Source: Sphingomonas yabuuchiae
Lineage (GTDB): Bacteria > Pseudomonadota > Alphaproteobacteria > Sphingomonadales > Sphingomonadaceae
Direction: 5' to 3'
Length of the DNA: 59,871 nucleotides
Assembly: GCF_001477495.1 (NCBI RefSeq)
Contig: NZ_LDTF01000062.1
Coordinates: 1 to 59,871, forward strand
Every line of letters begins with the position of its first letter. The first letter of the stretch is position 1. The position numbers were made by a program, and so were the translations under genes. Below the pieces are notes generated by a model, which saw nothing but the letters and a program-made list of their open reading frames with translations, ran no database searches and was not told the origin of the DNA. Below are positions 45,149-53,963 of the stretch, piece after piece.

Positions 45149-45630
45149 GCCCCGAACGGATCGCGTGTCTGCGCGGCGGGCGACGTGGCGAACTGGATCA
45201 TGATCTGAAAACAGGGCTCGTCGCCGACCTGACCCGATCGGTGCCCTTTTTCGTCGGTCGTGTTCTGGTCCTGGCCGAAATGAATGTCGCCCGGCCCCAT
45301 TTCCACACGACTTCCGTCCATCGTCTCGATGAACCAGCGACCGCGCAACGGGATCACCCATTGCGGCTTGGGACTTTCGTGCCAGTCCCCGACCCAGCCC
45401 ACCGGCAAAATCGCAAAGTTGATCGCGCTCACCTCGCCGGGGAACGGCCGCATCCATTGCGGGTCCGCCCCGCCGCCCACGCTTTTCTGGCCGAAGCCGG
45501 TCATCCGCGACAGGTCGATCCGGCTACCGCCATCCGTTCCGGTCCACATATGGAGGAAGGGCAGCACCGGCGGCTGCTCGGCATCGGTGCCATCATTGTC
45601 GAGCGTCACCCGGGTCGGCAGGTCGGTCAT
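45145..45630 (-). CDS. Cupin-domain protein
   Basis: This 161-residue protein has a double-stranded beta-helix (cupin) signature: WVGDWHESPKPQWVIPLRGR (His and Gln/Glu metal-type positions) followed by FIETMDGSRVEMGPGDIHFG. Metal ligands are partly conserved. The role may be a small dioxygenase, isomerase or binding protein; no specific substrate can be stated. ATG at 45630 follows GGAGACGAGG. It is the first gene of a two-gene unit with the SMP-30 gene and is divergent from the esterase (172 bases between starts). Confidence 0.83.
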   Translation of the reverse strand: MTDLPTRVTLDNDGTDAEQPPVLPFLHMWTGTDGGSRIDLSRMTGFGQKSVGGGADPQWMRPFPGEVSAINFAILPVGWVGDWHESPKPQWVIPLRGRWFIETMDGSRVEMGPGDIHFGQDQNTTDEKGHRSGQVGDEPCFQIMIQFATSPAAQTRDPFGA

Positions 45631-45801
45631 CCTCGTCTCCTCCACCCTCACGACCCGGCAGGATCGCGAAGCGCTGGTCCAACGGCGTGTGGGCGCGGAG
45701 GTTTCATACGCTCGGGAACGTCGTGGGCTTCGGAACCGGTGGCGCGGTCCCACGATTTAGCGCGATCGCCCCGAAGCAGGGCGGACGCAGAAAGGTCTGG
45801 C

Positions 45802-46731
45802 ATGGTTTCCGATACTCCACCGACGCATACCCACGACCGCGCGACGGCCGGAACACTGACCATCACCACGGACCGGCCTCGCATCGACGAGGTCGGGGAG
45901 GTGATTTACTATCAGGTGAAGCGGATCGATGCGGTCCGCGGACTGCGCATGACGCTGCTGGTGCCGCGCACCTCCGATCCGAAGCCTGCGATCCTCTATG
46001 TGCCGGGCGGTGGCTTCACGTCGGCGGCGCACCGCAAATTCATCGAGATGCGGCTCGCGCTCGCGCAGGCGGGTTTCGTCGTCGCCGCCGCTGAATATCG
46101 CGTCGTGCCGGATGTCTTTCCGGCTCCACTTGAGGACGGCAAGGCGGCGGTCCGCTATTTGCGGGCGCATGCCGAAGACTATGGCATAGATCCCGACCGG
46201 ATCGGCGTGCTGGGCGACAGCGCCGGCGGTTGGCTGGCGCAGATGCTGGCGATGACCGGAGACACATCCGACTATGACCGGGGCGATTGGCGGGACACGT
46301 CATCCGCCGTGCAGGCGGCGGTGTCGCTTTATGGCATTTCCGACCTGCGAAACATCGGTGCGGGATTTTCCGACGCGATCGGCCGGGTCCATGCCTCGAC
46401 CGCCTCGACCGAGGCGCTGCTGGTGCACGGCGTCGCGTTCGGCGATTTTGCGGGAGCGACGATCAACAGCGATCCGGCCAAGGCGCTCGCGGCCAGCCCG
46501 ATCGGCCATCTTTCGGGGCAAAAGCCCCCGCTGCTGCTGATGCACGGAAGCGCCGACGATCTCGTATCGCCGGTGCAGAGCGAGCAGATGGCCGCCGCCT
46601 TGCGAGAGCGTGACGCGGATGTCGACCATGTCGTGGTGGACGGTGCCGGGCATGGCGACGGACCATGGTTCCAACCGGCGTTGATCGAGTATGTCGTCGC
46701 ATGGTTCGGCAAGACGCTCATCAAGCGCTGA
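45802..46731 (+). CDS. Alpha/beta-hydrolase, BD-FAE/acetylesterase-like
   Basis: This 309-residue serine esterase has an oxyanion-hole block LYVPGGGFTSAAHRKFIEMR near residue 75, nucleophile elbow GVLGDSAGGWLAQMLA near 139, Asp in LMHGSADDLVSPVQSEQ near 250 and His in VDGAGHGDGPWF near 282. The layout fits BD-FAE-like esterases that remove acetyl or feruloyl groups from plant polysaccharides. No signal peptide is present, so it should act in the cytoplasm on imported oligosaccharides. ATG at 45802 gives full domain coverage. Confidence 0.86.
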   Translation: MVSDTPPTHTHDRATAGTLTITTDRPRIDEVGEVIYYQVKRIDAVRGLRMTLLVPRTSDPKPAILYVPGGGFTSAAHRKFIEMRLALAQAGFVVAAAEYRVVPDVFPAPLEDGKAAVRYLRAHAEDYGIDPDRIGVLGDSAGGWLAQMLAMTGDTSDYDRGDWRDTSSAVQAAVSLYGISDLRNIGAGFSDAIGRVHASTASTEALLVHGVAFGDFAGATINSDPAKALAASPIGHLSGQKPPLLLMHGSADDLVSPVQSEQMAAALRERDADVDHVVVDGAGHGDGPWFQPALIEYVVAWFGKTLIKR

Positions 46732-46774
46732 CGATCGCAGTTCATGGGCGTCTGCTTTAGCTTTCAAACCTCGC

Positions 46775-47110
46775 CTAGGGCCGCGAGGCGTCGCGGTACC
46801 AGTCGGCATAGCCGGTGGTGTGGACCATGTGCCGGTTAAGATCGGGAGCGCCATCGTCCCACCAGACCGGCCCACGTTCGCCGAGCGCGACCTTGGCGGC
46901 GTAGACCTGGGTTCGCGCCTGGCGAAGACCCGGTGCGTCGTCATGTGCCATCGCCGTTCGTATGGCGCGGCGGGCCTGCATCAACGCATCGACCAGTGCC
47001 TGTCGCTCATCCGGCGTCAGGGCCGGGTTGCTCTTGCGCCACAGCCGCCCGCGCACGACGATATAGCGGCCATCGGGGGTGACCGGTGGTGGGGATTTGC
47101 TTCTGGGCAT
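46775..47110 (-). CDS. Small conserved-looking hypothetical protein
   Basis: This 111-residue cytoplasmic protein starts MPRSKSPPPVTPDGRYIVVR, followed by LWRKSNPALTPDERQALVDA, a helical segment RAIRTAMAHDDAPGLRQARTQ, and the motif-like ending GERGPVWWDDGAPDLNRHMV. I recall this pattern as an uncharacterised family widespread in alphaproteobacteria, but cannot name a domain. Acidic and Trp residues in VWWDDGAPDLNRH could form an active or ligand site. ATG at 47110 is chosen; the frame continues to 47200 without similarity. It converges on the esterase gene. Confidence 0.72.
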   Translation of the reverse strand: MPRSKSPPPVTPDGRYIVVRGRLWRKSNPALTPDERQALVDALMQARRAIRTAMAHDDAPGLRQARTQVYAAKVALGERGPVWWDDGAPDLNRHMVHTTGYADWYRDASRP

Positions 47111-47323
47111 CGACGGGCCACCGGGACGGGCGAGATCATTCCTCATCCTGCCCGAGGTCCCGGTATTGCTAACGCGCTCGGCCGATCCGGTGCTGGTCAC
47201 GCTTTCTGCCTCGATAGGAACGACATATCGTCAGACGCCTGTCAGGGTGCAGCGTTCCGGGCGGGTTGGCGGTTCGGCGTCGATGAGGCTTGCGGGCGGC
47301 GGGGAAAGGCTTAGGCTGATTGC

Positions 47324-47569
47324 ATGGCGGCTTTCGACGACAGTTCCGATCCCGATCTTGGTGCAGCCTGCAACCGGCTGGCGATGTGGGTGGAATCGTT
47401 GCCCGAGCGGGCACTGATCGATCCGGTGTCCGAACTGACCGAGGACGATCTGGCGCTCATCCTGCGGCGTCTTCACGCCATGCGGCACCTGGGGGATGAT
47501 GGGCGCACGACGGACCGTCCGCCGGTGGCCTCCGTGCGGGCGTCTGTGCCGGTGACGGCGAAAAGCTGA
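47324..47569 (+). CDS. Small acidic hypothetical protein
   Basis: This 81-residue protein is acidic and helical in its first 55 residues (LGAACNRLAMWVESLPERAL, ELTEDDLALILRRLHAMRHL) with a disordered tail. No signal peptide or membrane helix is present. Function is unknown. Codon use fits expressed genes of this genome, though no strong ribosome site was seen. Confidence 0.5.
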   Translation: MAAFDDSSDPDLGAACNRLAMWVESLPERALIDPVSELTEDDLALILRRLHAMRHLGDDGRTTDRPPVASVRASVPVTAKS

Positions 47570-47693
47570 CGGCGCGAGCGGGGGAAAGCCGCCCGCTCCA
47601 TATTTTCCTTCCGTTTGAACGGCTCCGATAGGGGGCGAGGGCGTTCTATGGCCTGGCCGCTGGCGAAATGTCGGTCGCGCCAAAGGAGCCGAC

Positions 47694-47858
47694 ATGTCCG
47701 ATCGTCCCAGCCCTTCCCCTGTGCCCGGAGCCGCATCACCCCAGAAAGACGCGGCGGACGCGGGGGGCACCGCGCGTCCGGGGTCCCGGCCGGTCGACGA
47801 AAAATCGGTATCCGAACGGGCGGATGACGAAGCCGCTGCGCTCGGCGACTTTGCCTGA
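47694..47858 (+). CDS. 54-residue Pro/Ala/Asp-rich small protein
   Basis: A short frame starts with ATG at 47694, five bases after AAAGGAG, an excellent ribosome site. The product is disordered and rich in Pro, Ser, Ala and Asp (MSDRPSPSPVPGAASPQKDA ... DEAAALGDFA) with an acidic C-terminus. Function unknown. It precedes the NTF2-like gene by 41 bases and may be in its transcript. Confidence 0.5.
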   Translation: MSDRPSPSPVPGAASPQKDAADAGGTARPGSRPVDEKSVSERADDEAAALGDFA

Positions 47859-47899
47859 CGAGCTCCGCGCCATTCTATTCACCATCGGGAGTGCCAATC

Positions 47900-48268
47900 A
47901 TGGATGACGAACGCCTCTGGAGTTTCGAGGAGAGCCTTTGGACCCAAGGCCCGGACAATTACCGGGAAAAGGTGGATGCCGAGGTCGTGATGGTGCTGCC
48001 CCGGCCGCCCTTCGTGCTGACCGGCGACGCCGCCGTGGCGGCGGTGGCGGATACGCCCGTTTGGGACAACGCCGAACTGACCGAGCGGCAGGTGTCACGC
48101 CCCCAGGAGGGATTGATCGTCATCGGCTATCATGTCGCGGCCAGCCGGGACGGGGAGGCCTATGAGGCCTATTGCACCTCGGTCATCCGGCGGCTGGAGC
48201 ATGAGGTCTGGCGGGTCGTGCAGCATCAGCAGACCCCGAAGCTGACAAAGCCTCTGGCAGAGGCGTAA
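47900..48268 (+). CDS. NTF2-like (SnoaL/DUF4440-type) protein
   Basis: This 122-residue protein has the pattern of a cone-shaped NTF2-like fold: helix DERLWSFEESLWTQGPDNYR, strands VDAEVVMVLPRPPFVLTGDA, PQEGLIVIGYHVAASRDGEA and YCTSVIRRLEHEVWRVVQHQ. DUF4440-type members bind small ligands or act as isomerases; none is indicated. ATG at 47900 has GGGAG eight bases upstream; GTG at 47891 is in frame. Confidence 0.7.
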   Translation: MDDERLWSFEESLWTQGPDNYREKVDAEVVMVLPRPPFVLTGDAAVAAVADTPVWDNAELTERQVSRPQEGLIVIGYHVAASRDGEAYEAYCTSVIRRLEHEVWRVVQHQQTPKLTKPLAEA

Positions 48269-48351
48269 GTTCGGGGAAGGGGGGCTCGTCGGTCTTGACC
48301 GGCCGGGCTCTCCTTCACCATGGCCAAGATCCCATTGTTCTTCTTGCCTGC

Positions 48352-49140
48352 CTAACCCCAGCGGGTCGCGCGCTGGATGGCCTTGTCGACCGGTACGTCA
48401 TGAAGTTGCCGATAGCGGGCCTCGACCAGGCTGAAGAGCCCGAAGGCCAGTAGCCCGATGCCGACGATGATATCGAAAGGATCGGTCAGCCAGGACAGCA
48501 CCCGTGCCATGCCGCCCGCCTCGCTGGCATGTTCCTCGATCCCGGCCTTCGCCAGAAGATAGCCGCTGATCAGGAAGACGAGGCCGCGTGCCGCATAGCC
48601 TACGCGTCCGCTCCACTGCACCCAGGACTGTCTCGCCACCGATGGATTCAGATAGCGCAGGAACGAGCCTTTGACGGCCTTTGCGAACTGGACCACGCCC
48701 AGCACCACCATCACGGCGGCCCCCAGCAAGACCAGCGCCCAGCCGCCGGGCAGTTGCATCGCCGTCCGCGCGCTTTCCTGAGCGCCGTCTCCCGACAGGG
48801 CCGCTCCGCGCATCAACTGCACCGATTGCGAGGCGAGCAGGAGGTGGATGGCACCGCTGACACCCGCCCCGACCCGTTCCATCACGCCTTTACGGTCGGT
48901 TCCGTGCCGTTCGATATCCAGCGCCGCATCGGCCAGCCGCCATATGCCATAGGCGGTCAGCCCGACGGCGATGATCGCCAGCAGTATCTGGCCGCCGCCT
49001 CGGCCGAGATATTCGATCGCGCCGCTTTGATCCTCCGCCCGGCCCGTCCGGACGATCAGCATGGCGATGACGATATAGAGCAGCCCGCGCGTCGCGAAGC
49101 CGATCCGCGTCAAGGCCGTCAGGCGCGAGCTGGCGTTCAT
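48352..49140 (-). CDS. DUF1206 membrane protein
   Basis: This 262-residue inner-membrane protein has six predicted helices in three tandem two-helix repeats, the DUF1206 arrangement. Each repeat begins with an ARxGxxxRGxxY/V-like motif: TRIGFATRGLLYIVIAM, the central MERVGAGVSGAIHLLLA, and SGRVGYAARGLVFLISGYLL. DUF1206 has no assigned function. ATG at 49140 follows GGGAGACCAT. The gene stands alone between convergent small genes and the pilus operon. Confidence 0.88.
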   Translation of the reverse strand: MNASSRLTALTRIGFATRGLLYIVIAMLIVRTGRAEDQSGAIEYLGRGGGQILLAIIAVGLTAYGIWRLADAALDIERHGTDRKGVMERVGAGVSGAIHLLLASQSVQLMRGAALSGDGAQESARTAMQLPGGWALVLLGAAVMVVLGVVQFAKAVKGSFLRYLNPSVARQSWVQWSGRVGYAARGLVFLISGYLLAKAGIEEHASEAGGMARVLSWLTDPFDIIVGIGLLAFGLFSLVEARYRQLHDVPVDKAIQRATRWG

Positions 49141-49270
49141 ATGGTCTCCCTTAACTCCGGACAAAACAAGGCCTAAGCGATCTCGTTCCAGCTTCGGAAT
49201 GGCTTTTCGGCTGTTCGCTGTCGACGCGGCGGGACGCACGGGCATGCCCAGCTTTCGATGCGTATGCGAC

Positions 49271-50221
49271 CTAATAGGTCACGGTCACGACGACCGTATC
49301 GGTATAGAGGCCGGGGGCGGGTGTCGGTTGCGCGGGCACCCGCCCATAGATGGTCAGCGTCTGGGCAAGGCCGGTGCCCGAGGCCTGGATGCCGCTGTCC
49401 CAGCTGGACGAAAAGGCGGCATCGCGGAACAGGCCATAGGTGATGAAGCTGCCCGAGGGGCCGCGCATCCGGCGGACGCCCGATGCATCGGCATTGCGCC
49501 CGGTATCCAGCCGCAGGGCATAAGGCGTCTGGCTGGTACAGGTCAGGGTGAGGCCGCTTTGTGCCGTGACCGCTTGAGCCAGCACGCCGGTCGTCGGGAA
49601 GGTCAGCGCCGTGGCCGCCACGGTGCAGCCCTTGGGCACCGTGGCCGTCACCTCGAAGGTCGGACGGACGGAGGCGGTGCCGGCGAAGCCGGTGCAGTTG
49701 GTGCTGGTGCCGAGCAGTTCGGCCCCATAGCTGAAGAGCGTGGCGTTGCCGATGAAGCTGGAACGATAGGCGCCCGGCACCGCGGTCGCCTGGCCGCCGA
49801 ACAAGCGCGCATAGATGGTCCGCGTCGCCGAACCGGCCCCGTTCAGCAGGTTGGAGATGATGATCGCGGGCACCGTGCCCAACGCCGGATTGTCCTGCGA
49901 TCCCCAGGCGACCGATCGCGCCGCATCCTGATAGAGCTGATAGCGCAGCGTTCCTCCGGTGCTGGTCATCAAGCGGCCGGAGCCGTCCGTGCCGCCGCTG
50001 CCCGCGCCGATGCCGGGACAGAGTTTGACGACGTTGAGCACCGGAATGCTGGTACAGGTGACCGTGACCGTCCCCGTCACGTCGACGGGTCCACTGGTCA
50101 GCAGCGAGGGGCTGCCGAAGTCGGTCGACGACACCGTGGCCGAACAGGTTTGCGCCTGTGCCGGGGCGGGCATGGCCAGACAGGCGATGACGGCGAGCAA
50201 CAAGAGGATCAGCCGGGTCAC
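49271..50221 (-). CDS. Two-domain SCPU (spore coat U) pilus protein, CsuE-like tip adhesin
   Basis: This 316-residue exported protein has signal peptide MTRLILLLLAVIACLAMPAP and two SCPU domains (about 24-165 and 166-316). Each starts with a cysteine strand (QTCSATVSSTDFG, PKGCTVAATALTFPT) and ends with IYARLFG- or IYGRVPAQ- and TVVVTVTY-like strands. In Csu pili the two-domain subunit is the tip adhesin. GTG at 50221 overlaps the usher stop by four bases (GTGA). It is the last gene of the operon. Confidence 0.87.
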   Translation of the reverse strand: MTRLILLLLAVIACLAMPAPAQAQTCSATVSSTDFGSPSLLTSGPVDVTGTVTVTCTSIPVLNVVKLCPGIGAGSGGTDGSGRLMTSTGGTLRYQLYQDAARSVAWGSQDNPALGTVPAIIISNLLNGAGSATRTIYARLFGGQATAVPGAYRSSFIGNATLFSYGAELLGTSTNCTGFAGTASVRPTFEVTATVPKGCTVAATALTFPTTGVLAQAVTAQSGLTLTCTSQTPYALRLDTGRNADASGVRRMRGPSGSFITYGLFRDAAFSSSWDSGIQASGTGLAQTLTIYGRVPAQPTPAPGLYTDTVVVTVTY

Positions 50222-52641
50222 GGGGCCGCGCTCGCCATGGGTGTACAGACGGCCTGGATACGAACCTGCTCGCCCGGCTGAGCGGCAAAGGGAAAATTCG
50301 CGCGGCAGCGGCGGCCATCGGGATCGGTGACGATCGCCTCGTTCCGCGCCCCGAGCGCATTCAGGAACGCGGCACCGTCATAGCCGACCACATCCTCCGG
50401 AAGACCGGGCCGGGCGATCGCCGAGCCCAGCGGTAGCGGCCGACCCTGGCCATCGACGAACTCGACCAGCGCCGTGTCGGTCTCACGCGCCACGCCGAAC
50501 GCGACCAGTGCGGGCACCCGGGTAAAGGCCACGGCCTCGGCATGGGTCGAGGCGATGCGTGCATCGACCGGCAGCGAGGAGGGATCAATCGAGATCGCGC
50601 TCGGCTCAAACGGGGCGATGTCGGGGACCAACAGCTTGCCCGACGCGCCGGTGGTGCCGACCAGCCGGTTCTCGCGATATACCCGCACGCCGCTCGCGCC
50701 CGCATCGGCCACCGCAAAGGACTGGTCGAGCCGTCGCGCCGCATAGAGGTCGCCACCGATCAGCGCGACCGCGCCCTCGGCCTGCAAGGTGCCGGAGACG
50801 TTGCCGCCCGCATAGAGGCCGGTCGCCTCGAACTGGGCAAAGCCGGTCGTGTGGCGGATGATGGCATGCCCCGCCCGCTCGCGCCCATCGGCCACCCGCA
50901 CCGACCAGCCCCAGGAGCCGGGCTCGTGTGCACCCTGCCGCGACATCTCGGCATAGCCCGAGACTCGCCCCTCCGACACCGTTGCACCGGTCGTGACCGA
51001 GGCGCGCCGCCCGAAGGGCAGGCTGGCTCCAACGAACAGGCCGAAGCTCCGACCGCCGGTCAGGTCCGCGACGGCATTGGCGAACAGCGACAGCCGCCCG
51101 ACATTGGCGGTCGAGGACAGGCTGGCCAGTCGATACCGGTCGCCCGCCGCCGTCTTGGAATTGACCAGGCTGACCCCGACCGAGGCCGAGGTCGCTGGGA
51201 CGGGCAGCGACAGGGAGAATTGGTCGACCTCGCGCGGCGCGCCGAAGATGCGCCGGTCGCCCACCAGGATCGGGCCAAAGGACGATGTGCGCGACGCCAG
51301 ATCCTCATAGCGGCCGATCGCCCGCATCGATCGGATCAGCACCGAAAAGCCGGATCGGCGGGTCTCGAAGGCGATGTCGATCAGCCCGCCGGTGCGGCCA
51401 CCCGCCTGGCTGATCGCCCCGGCCAGTGACAACAAGGCCTGGTCCTGCAACGTCACGACGCCGCCCGCGCCCAGCTGGACCAGACCCGCGCCCAGCTCGG
51501 CGTGACCCTGTAGCGTCAGCCGGTCGGTCATGCCGCGCCGTACCGATGCCGAGGCGATCAGCCGCCGGTCATAGTCGTTCGACAGGATCGCATAGCTTCG
51601 CCGCGCAAAGCCGATCTCCGTGCTGAAATCGGTCAGCTCCTCCGCCAGCAACTGGGGCGAGGCATAGAAGGGCGCGGTCTGCACGGTTTCCCGGCCCAGC
51701 GCGTCGCGGACGACGACGGTGGCGACGCCCGCGCCCTGGACGACCGGCGGGTGCATGACGGCATAGGGGCCCTGGGGCACGTCGGCGGACAGGGTGCGGA
51801 CGCGGTCGATGAACAGGTCGAGCGTCGAGGGGGCGGCGGCGCTGCCCAGCAGGCGTGGCACGGGCATGGTGACCAGGTCTGGCCGCATGCCGAAGGTCCG
51901 CTGGATCTGAAGACCCGCCATGCGGATCGGGCGGGTCCAGGCATGGCCGCCATTGATCGTGTCGCCCATGCGCAGCGTCACCAGACGCCTGGGGTCCTCA
52001 TAGCTGTAACTCGTGGCCAGCCGGGTGAAACGCGGCCCGCCCGACAACAGGCCGACCGCGCTGCTCTCGAACAGGCCGAACGCGCCGAAGACGCGCGTCC
52101 CGAACGCCCCCGATGCGCCGGTAAAGCGCGGGCCGACCGCGCTCCGGTCCCCGCTGGCGAACAACGTATAGTCCAGCACCGCGCCGAAGGGCGGCCGGTC
52201 GGGCGTCAGGGCGGAACGGTTCCCGCGCCCGCCGTCGATCAGCGTCGGGCTCTGCACGGTCGGGCCGGCGGCCAGCCACATGATCTGGCGCATCTGCTCA
52301 TATCGATAGCGCAGCCCGGAAATACGCTCCAGCGACACGTCGCCCGTCTGGGCATCCGGCGGGACCTTGACGCCCAGAGTCCGTAGTTGCGCGACGGGTG
52401 CGGTGAAACTGCCGTCCGCGCGTTGCGTGAACGAGGCGACATAGCCGGTGGGCTTGTCGTTCAGATAGACCTCGAGCTGAAGCGCCTGTTCCTGGCGGCT
52501 GGGGTCGACATCGACTCCGACGCGAAGGCTGTCGCTGTCCTGCGCACCGGCCGTCTGCGCGCAGCCCAGCATGGCCAAGATGATCCAGGCCAGCTCACCG
52601 GCGCGGCTGGGTCGCAAGGGAGACCTCGATCGGGCCGCCAT
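50218..52641 (-). CDS. csuD: Outer-membrane fimbrial usher, archaic (Csu) type
   Basis: This 807-residue outer-membrane usher exports and assembles pilus subunits. An N-terminal domain (about 35-130, LQLEVYLNDKPTGYVASFTQ, RYRYEQMRQIMWLAAGPTV) is followed by a beta-barrel with plug (FIDRVRTLSADVPQGPYAVM), and C-terminal domains with VYRENRLVGTTGASGKLLVP and FPFAAQPGEQVRIQAVC. Length and motif order match CsuD. The start overlaps the chaperone gene by 47 bases and no strong ribosome site is seen, so the exact start is less certain. Confidence 0.92.
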   Translation of the reverse strand: MAARSRSPLRPSRAGELAWIILAMLGCAQTAGAQDSDSLRVGVDVDPSRQEQALQLEVYLNDKPTGYVASFTQRADGSFTAPVAQLRTLGVKVPPDAQTGDVSLERISGLRYRYEQMRQIMWLAAGPTVQSPTLIDGGRGNRSALTPDRPPFGAVLDYTLFASGDRSAVGPRFTGASGAFGTRVFGAFGLFESSAVGLLSGGPRFTRLATSYSYEDPRRLVTLRMGDTINGGHAWTRPIRMAGLQIQRTFGMRPDLVTMPVPRLLGSAAAPSTLDLFIDRVRTLSADVPQGPYAVMHPPVVQGAGVATVVVRDALGRETVQTAPFYASPQLLAEELTDFSTEIGFARRSYAILSNDYDRRLIASASVRRGMTDRLTLQGHAELGAGLVQLGAGGVVTLQDQALLSLAGAISQAGGRTGGLIDIAFETRRSGFSVLIRSMRAIGRYEDLASRTSSFGPILVGDRRIFGAPREVDQFSLSLPVPATSASVGVSLVNSKTAAGDRYRLASLSSTANVGRLSLFANAVADLTGGRSFGLFVGASLPFGRRASVTTGATVSEGRVSGYAEMSRQGAHEPGSWGWSVRVADGRERAGHAIIRHTTGFAQFEATGLYAGGNVSGTLQAEGAVALIGGDLYAARRLDQSFAVADAGASGVRVYRENRLVGTTGASGKLLVPDIAPFEPSAISIDPSSLPVDARIASTHAEAVAFTRVPALVAFGVARETDTALVEFVDGQGRPLPLGSAIARPGLPEDVVGYDGAAFLNALGARNEAIVTDPDGRRCRANFPFAAQPGEQVRIQAVCTPMASAAP

Positions 52642-53323
52642 CGGAGACGGCCCGCATCCGCAGGTCGGTGCCGCCGGGCAGGGTGTTACCGGGGTTCAGC
52701 GGAATGCGAAGTTCGGAGCCGGCCAGCACATAGCCCACCAGCCCCGACCGGGCGAGAAGCTGCTGACTGCCCGCGATCAGCTGGAGGTCGGCGACCCGCA
52801 GCCGCCTGTTGCCCTTGTTGCGCCCGATCAGCGCCGCGCCGCCGCCCGATCGGTCGATCCGCCATTCCACATCGGGCATCCGGCGCGGGATGTCGGAGAA
52901 GAAGGCGGGGATCGACTGACGCACGACCAGATTGACCGTGCCCGGTTGCGCGCGGGTCGGCTCAGGCACTTCGTCGATCAGGACGCGATACGCTTCCTCG
53001 CCGACGGGCGCCGCCTTGGCCGTGCGGACGACACGGATCAGATATTGCTGCTGCGGCGCCAGCGTCGAGAAGGGCGGGCTGGCGACCACGTCATTCGTGG
53101 GGGTGAGGACATCGGTGCCGTCGCGCGAGGTCCATTTCATCACGCGGACCTGGACCCGCACCGGCCGCTGCTCGGCGTTGCTGAGCGTCAGCGAGGTCGT
53201 GCGCGCGCCCGGCAGAGGGTCGATGGCGACCGGCGCGACCCGTATGTCCGAGGCGTGGCCGACCGCCGGGATCGCCAGGACTATCGCCATCCCCGCAAGC
53301 GACCTTCTGGGCCAGCGGATCAT
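52595..53323 (-). CDS. csuC: Periplasmic pilus chaperone, archaic (Csu) type
   Basis: This 242-residue protein has a signal peptide (to about VGHA, residue 24) and the two Ig-like domains of PapD-type chaperones, which donate a beta strand to subunits. Family blocks include TTSLTLSNAEQRPVRVQVRV, PPFSTLAPQQQYLIRVVRTA, and YRVLIDEVPEP. The archaic-type long F1-G1 region is consistent. Its ATG shares one base with the preceding subunit stop (TGATG). Confidence 0.9.
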   Translation of the reverse strand: MIRWPRRSLAGMAIVLAIPAVGHASDIRVAPVAIDPLPGARTTSLTLSNAEQRPVRVQVRVMKWTSRDGTDVLTPTNDVVASPPFSTLAPQQQYLIRVVRTAKAAPVGEEAYRVLIDEVPEPTRAQPGTVNLVVRQSIPAFFSDIPRRMPDVEWRIDRSGGGAALIGRNKGNRRLRVADLQLIAGSQQLLARSGLVGYVLAGSELRIPLNPGNTLPGGTDLRMRAVSDGGPIEVSLATQPRR

Positions 53324-53817
53324 CAGTACGTCACCGTGACCTGGACCGTATCGGTGTAGCTGCCCGCCGCCGGAGTGGTCTGGGCCGGGACGCGCCCGTA
53401 CACCGTCAGCGACTGGACCGCGCCGTTGCCGATCCCGGCCAGCGTATCGGTGCCTGCGGTATTGCCCCAGATCTGTGACCGGGCGGGGTCGCGGAACAGC
53501 TCATAGACGATTGTGGCCCCCGCGCCCGAGGTCATCCGCCGCGCCGCCACGGTCGCCCCCGTACCCGCACCGGCATTCAGGCCGATATTATAGGGGGTGG
53601 TGTTGGTACACTGGACACCGATCGTGCTGGTCGAGGTGATCGCGGCCTGGATCACGCCGGTATTGCCGAAGGCCAGGTCGCTGGCCGAGGTCAGGCGGCA
53701 TTCGGCCTGGATCGTCAACGACACCTGAAACTGCGTGCTCTGCTGCGCGGCGGCGGGATCGGCGATCAGCATGCAGCCCAGTGCCGCAATGCCGAGAGGT
53801 GCGAGATAGGGTTTCAC
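53323..53817 (-). CDS. SCPU domain pilus subunit, CsuA/B-like major pilin
   Basis: This 164-residue exported protein has one SCPU domain: LTIQAECRLTSASDLAFGNT, GVQCTNTTPYNIGLNAGA and IVYELFRDPARSQIWGNTAG. The ending VYGRVPAQTTPAAGSYTDTV plus VTVTY is characteristic of archaic-pilus subunits. It is first in the operon and single-domain, so it is the likely shaft subunit. GTG at 53817 is preferred, with GGAGG nine bases upstream; an in-frame GTG at 53838 would place that site inside the coding region. Confidence 0.86.
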   Translation of the reverse strand: MKPYLAPLGIAALGCMLIADPAAAQQSTQFQVSLTIQAECRLTSASDLAFGNTGVIQAAITSTSTIGVQCTNTTPYNIGLNAGAGTGATVAARRMTSGAGATIVYELFRDPARSQIWGNTAGTDTLAGIGNGAVQSLTVYGRVPAQTTPAAGSYTDTVQVTVTY

Positions 53818-53963
53818 GATATTGTGCCTCCAAATCACGCCTGATCAAAAGCCCGAATTCGTTATCAAGGTGCTAAAGCTTCGGAATCGGACGAGAATTT
53901 CGGAAAGTGATCGTGTTGGCTGTGGCCTGTGCCTTGGCGCGGCGAACGTGCTAGGGGCGGGCC

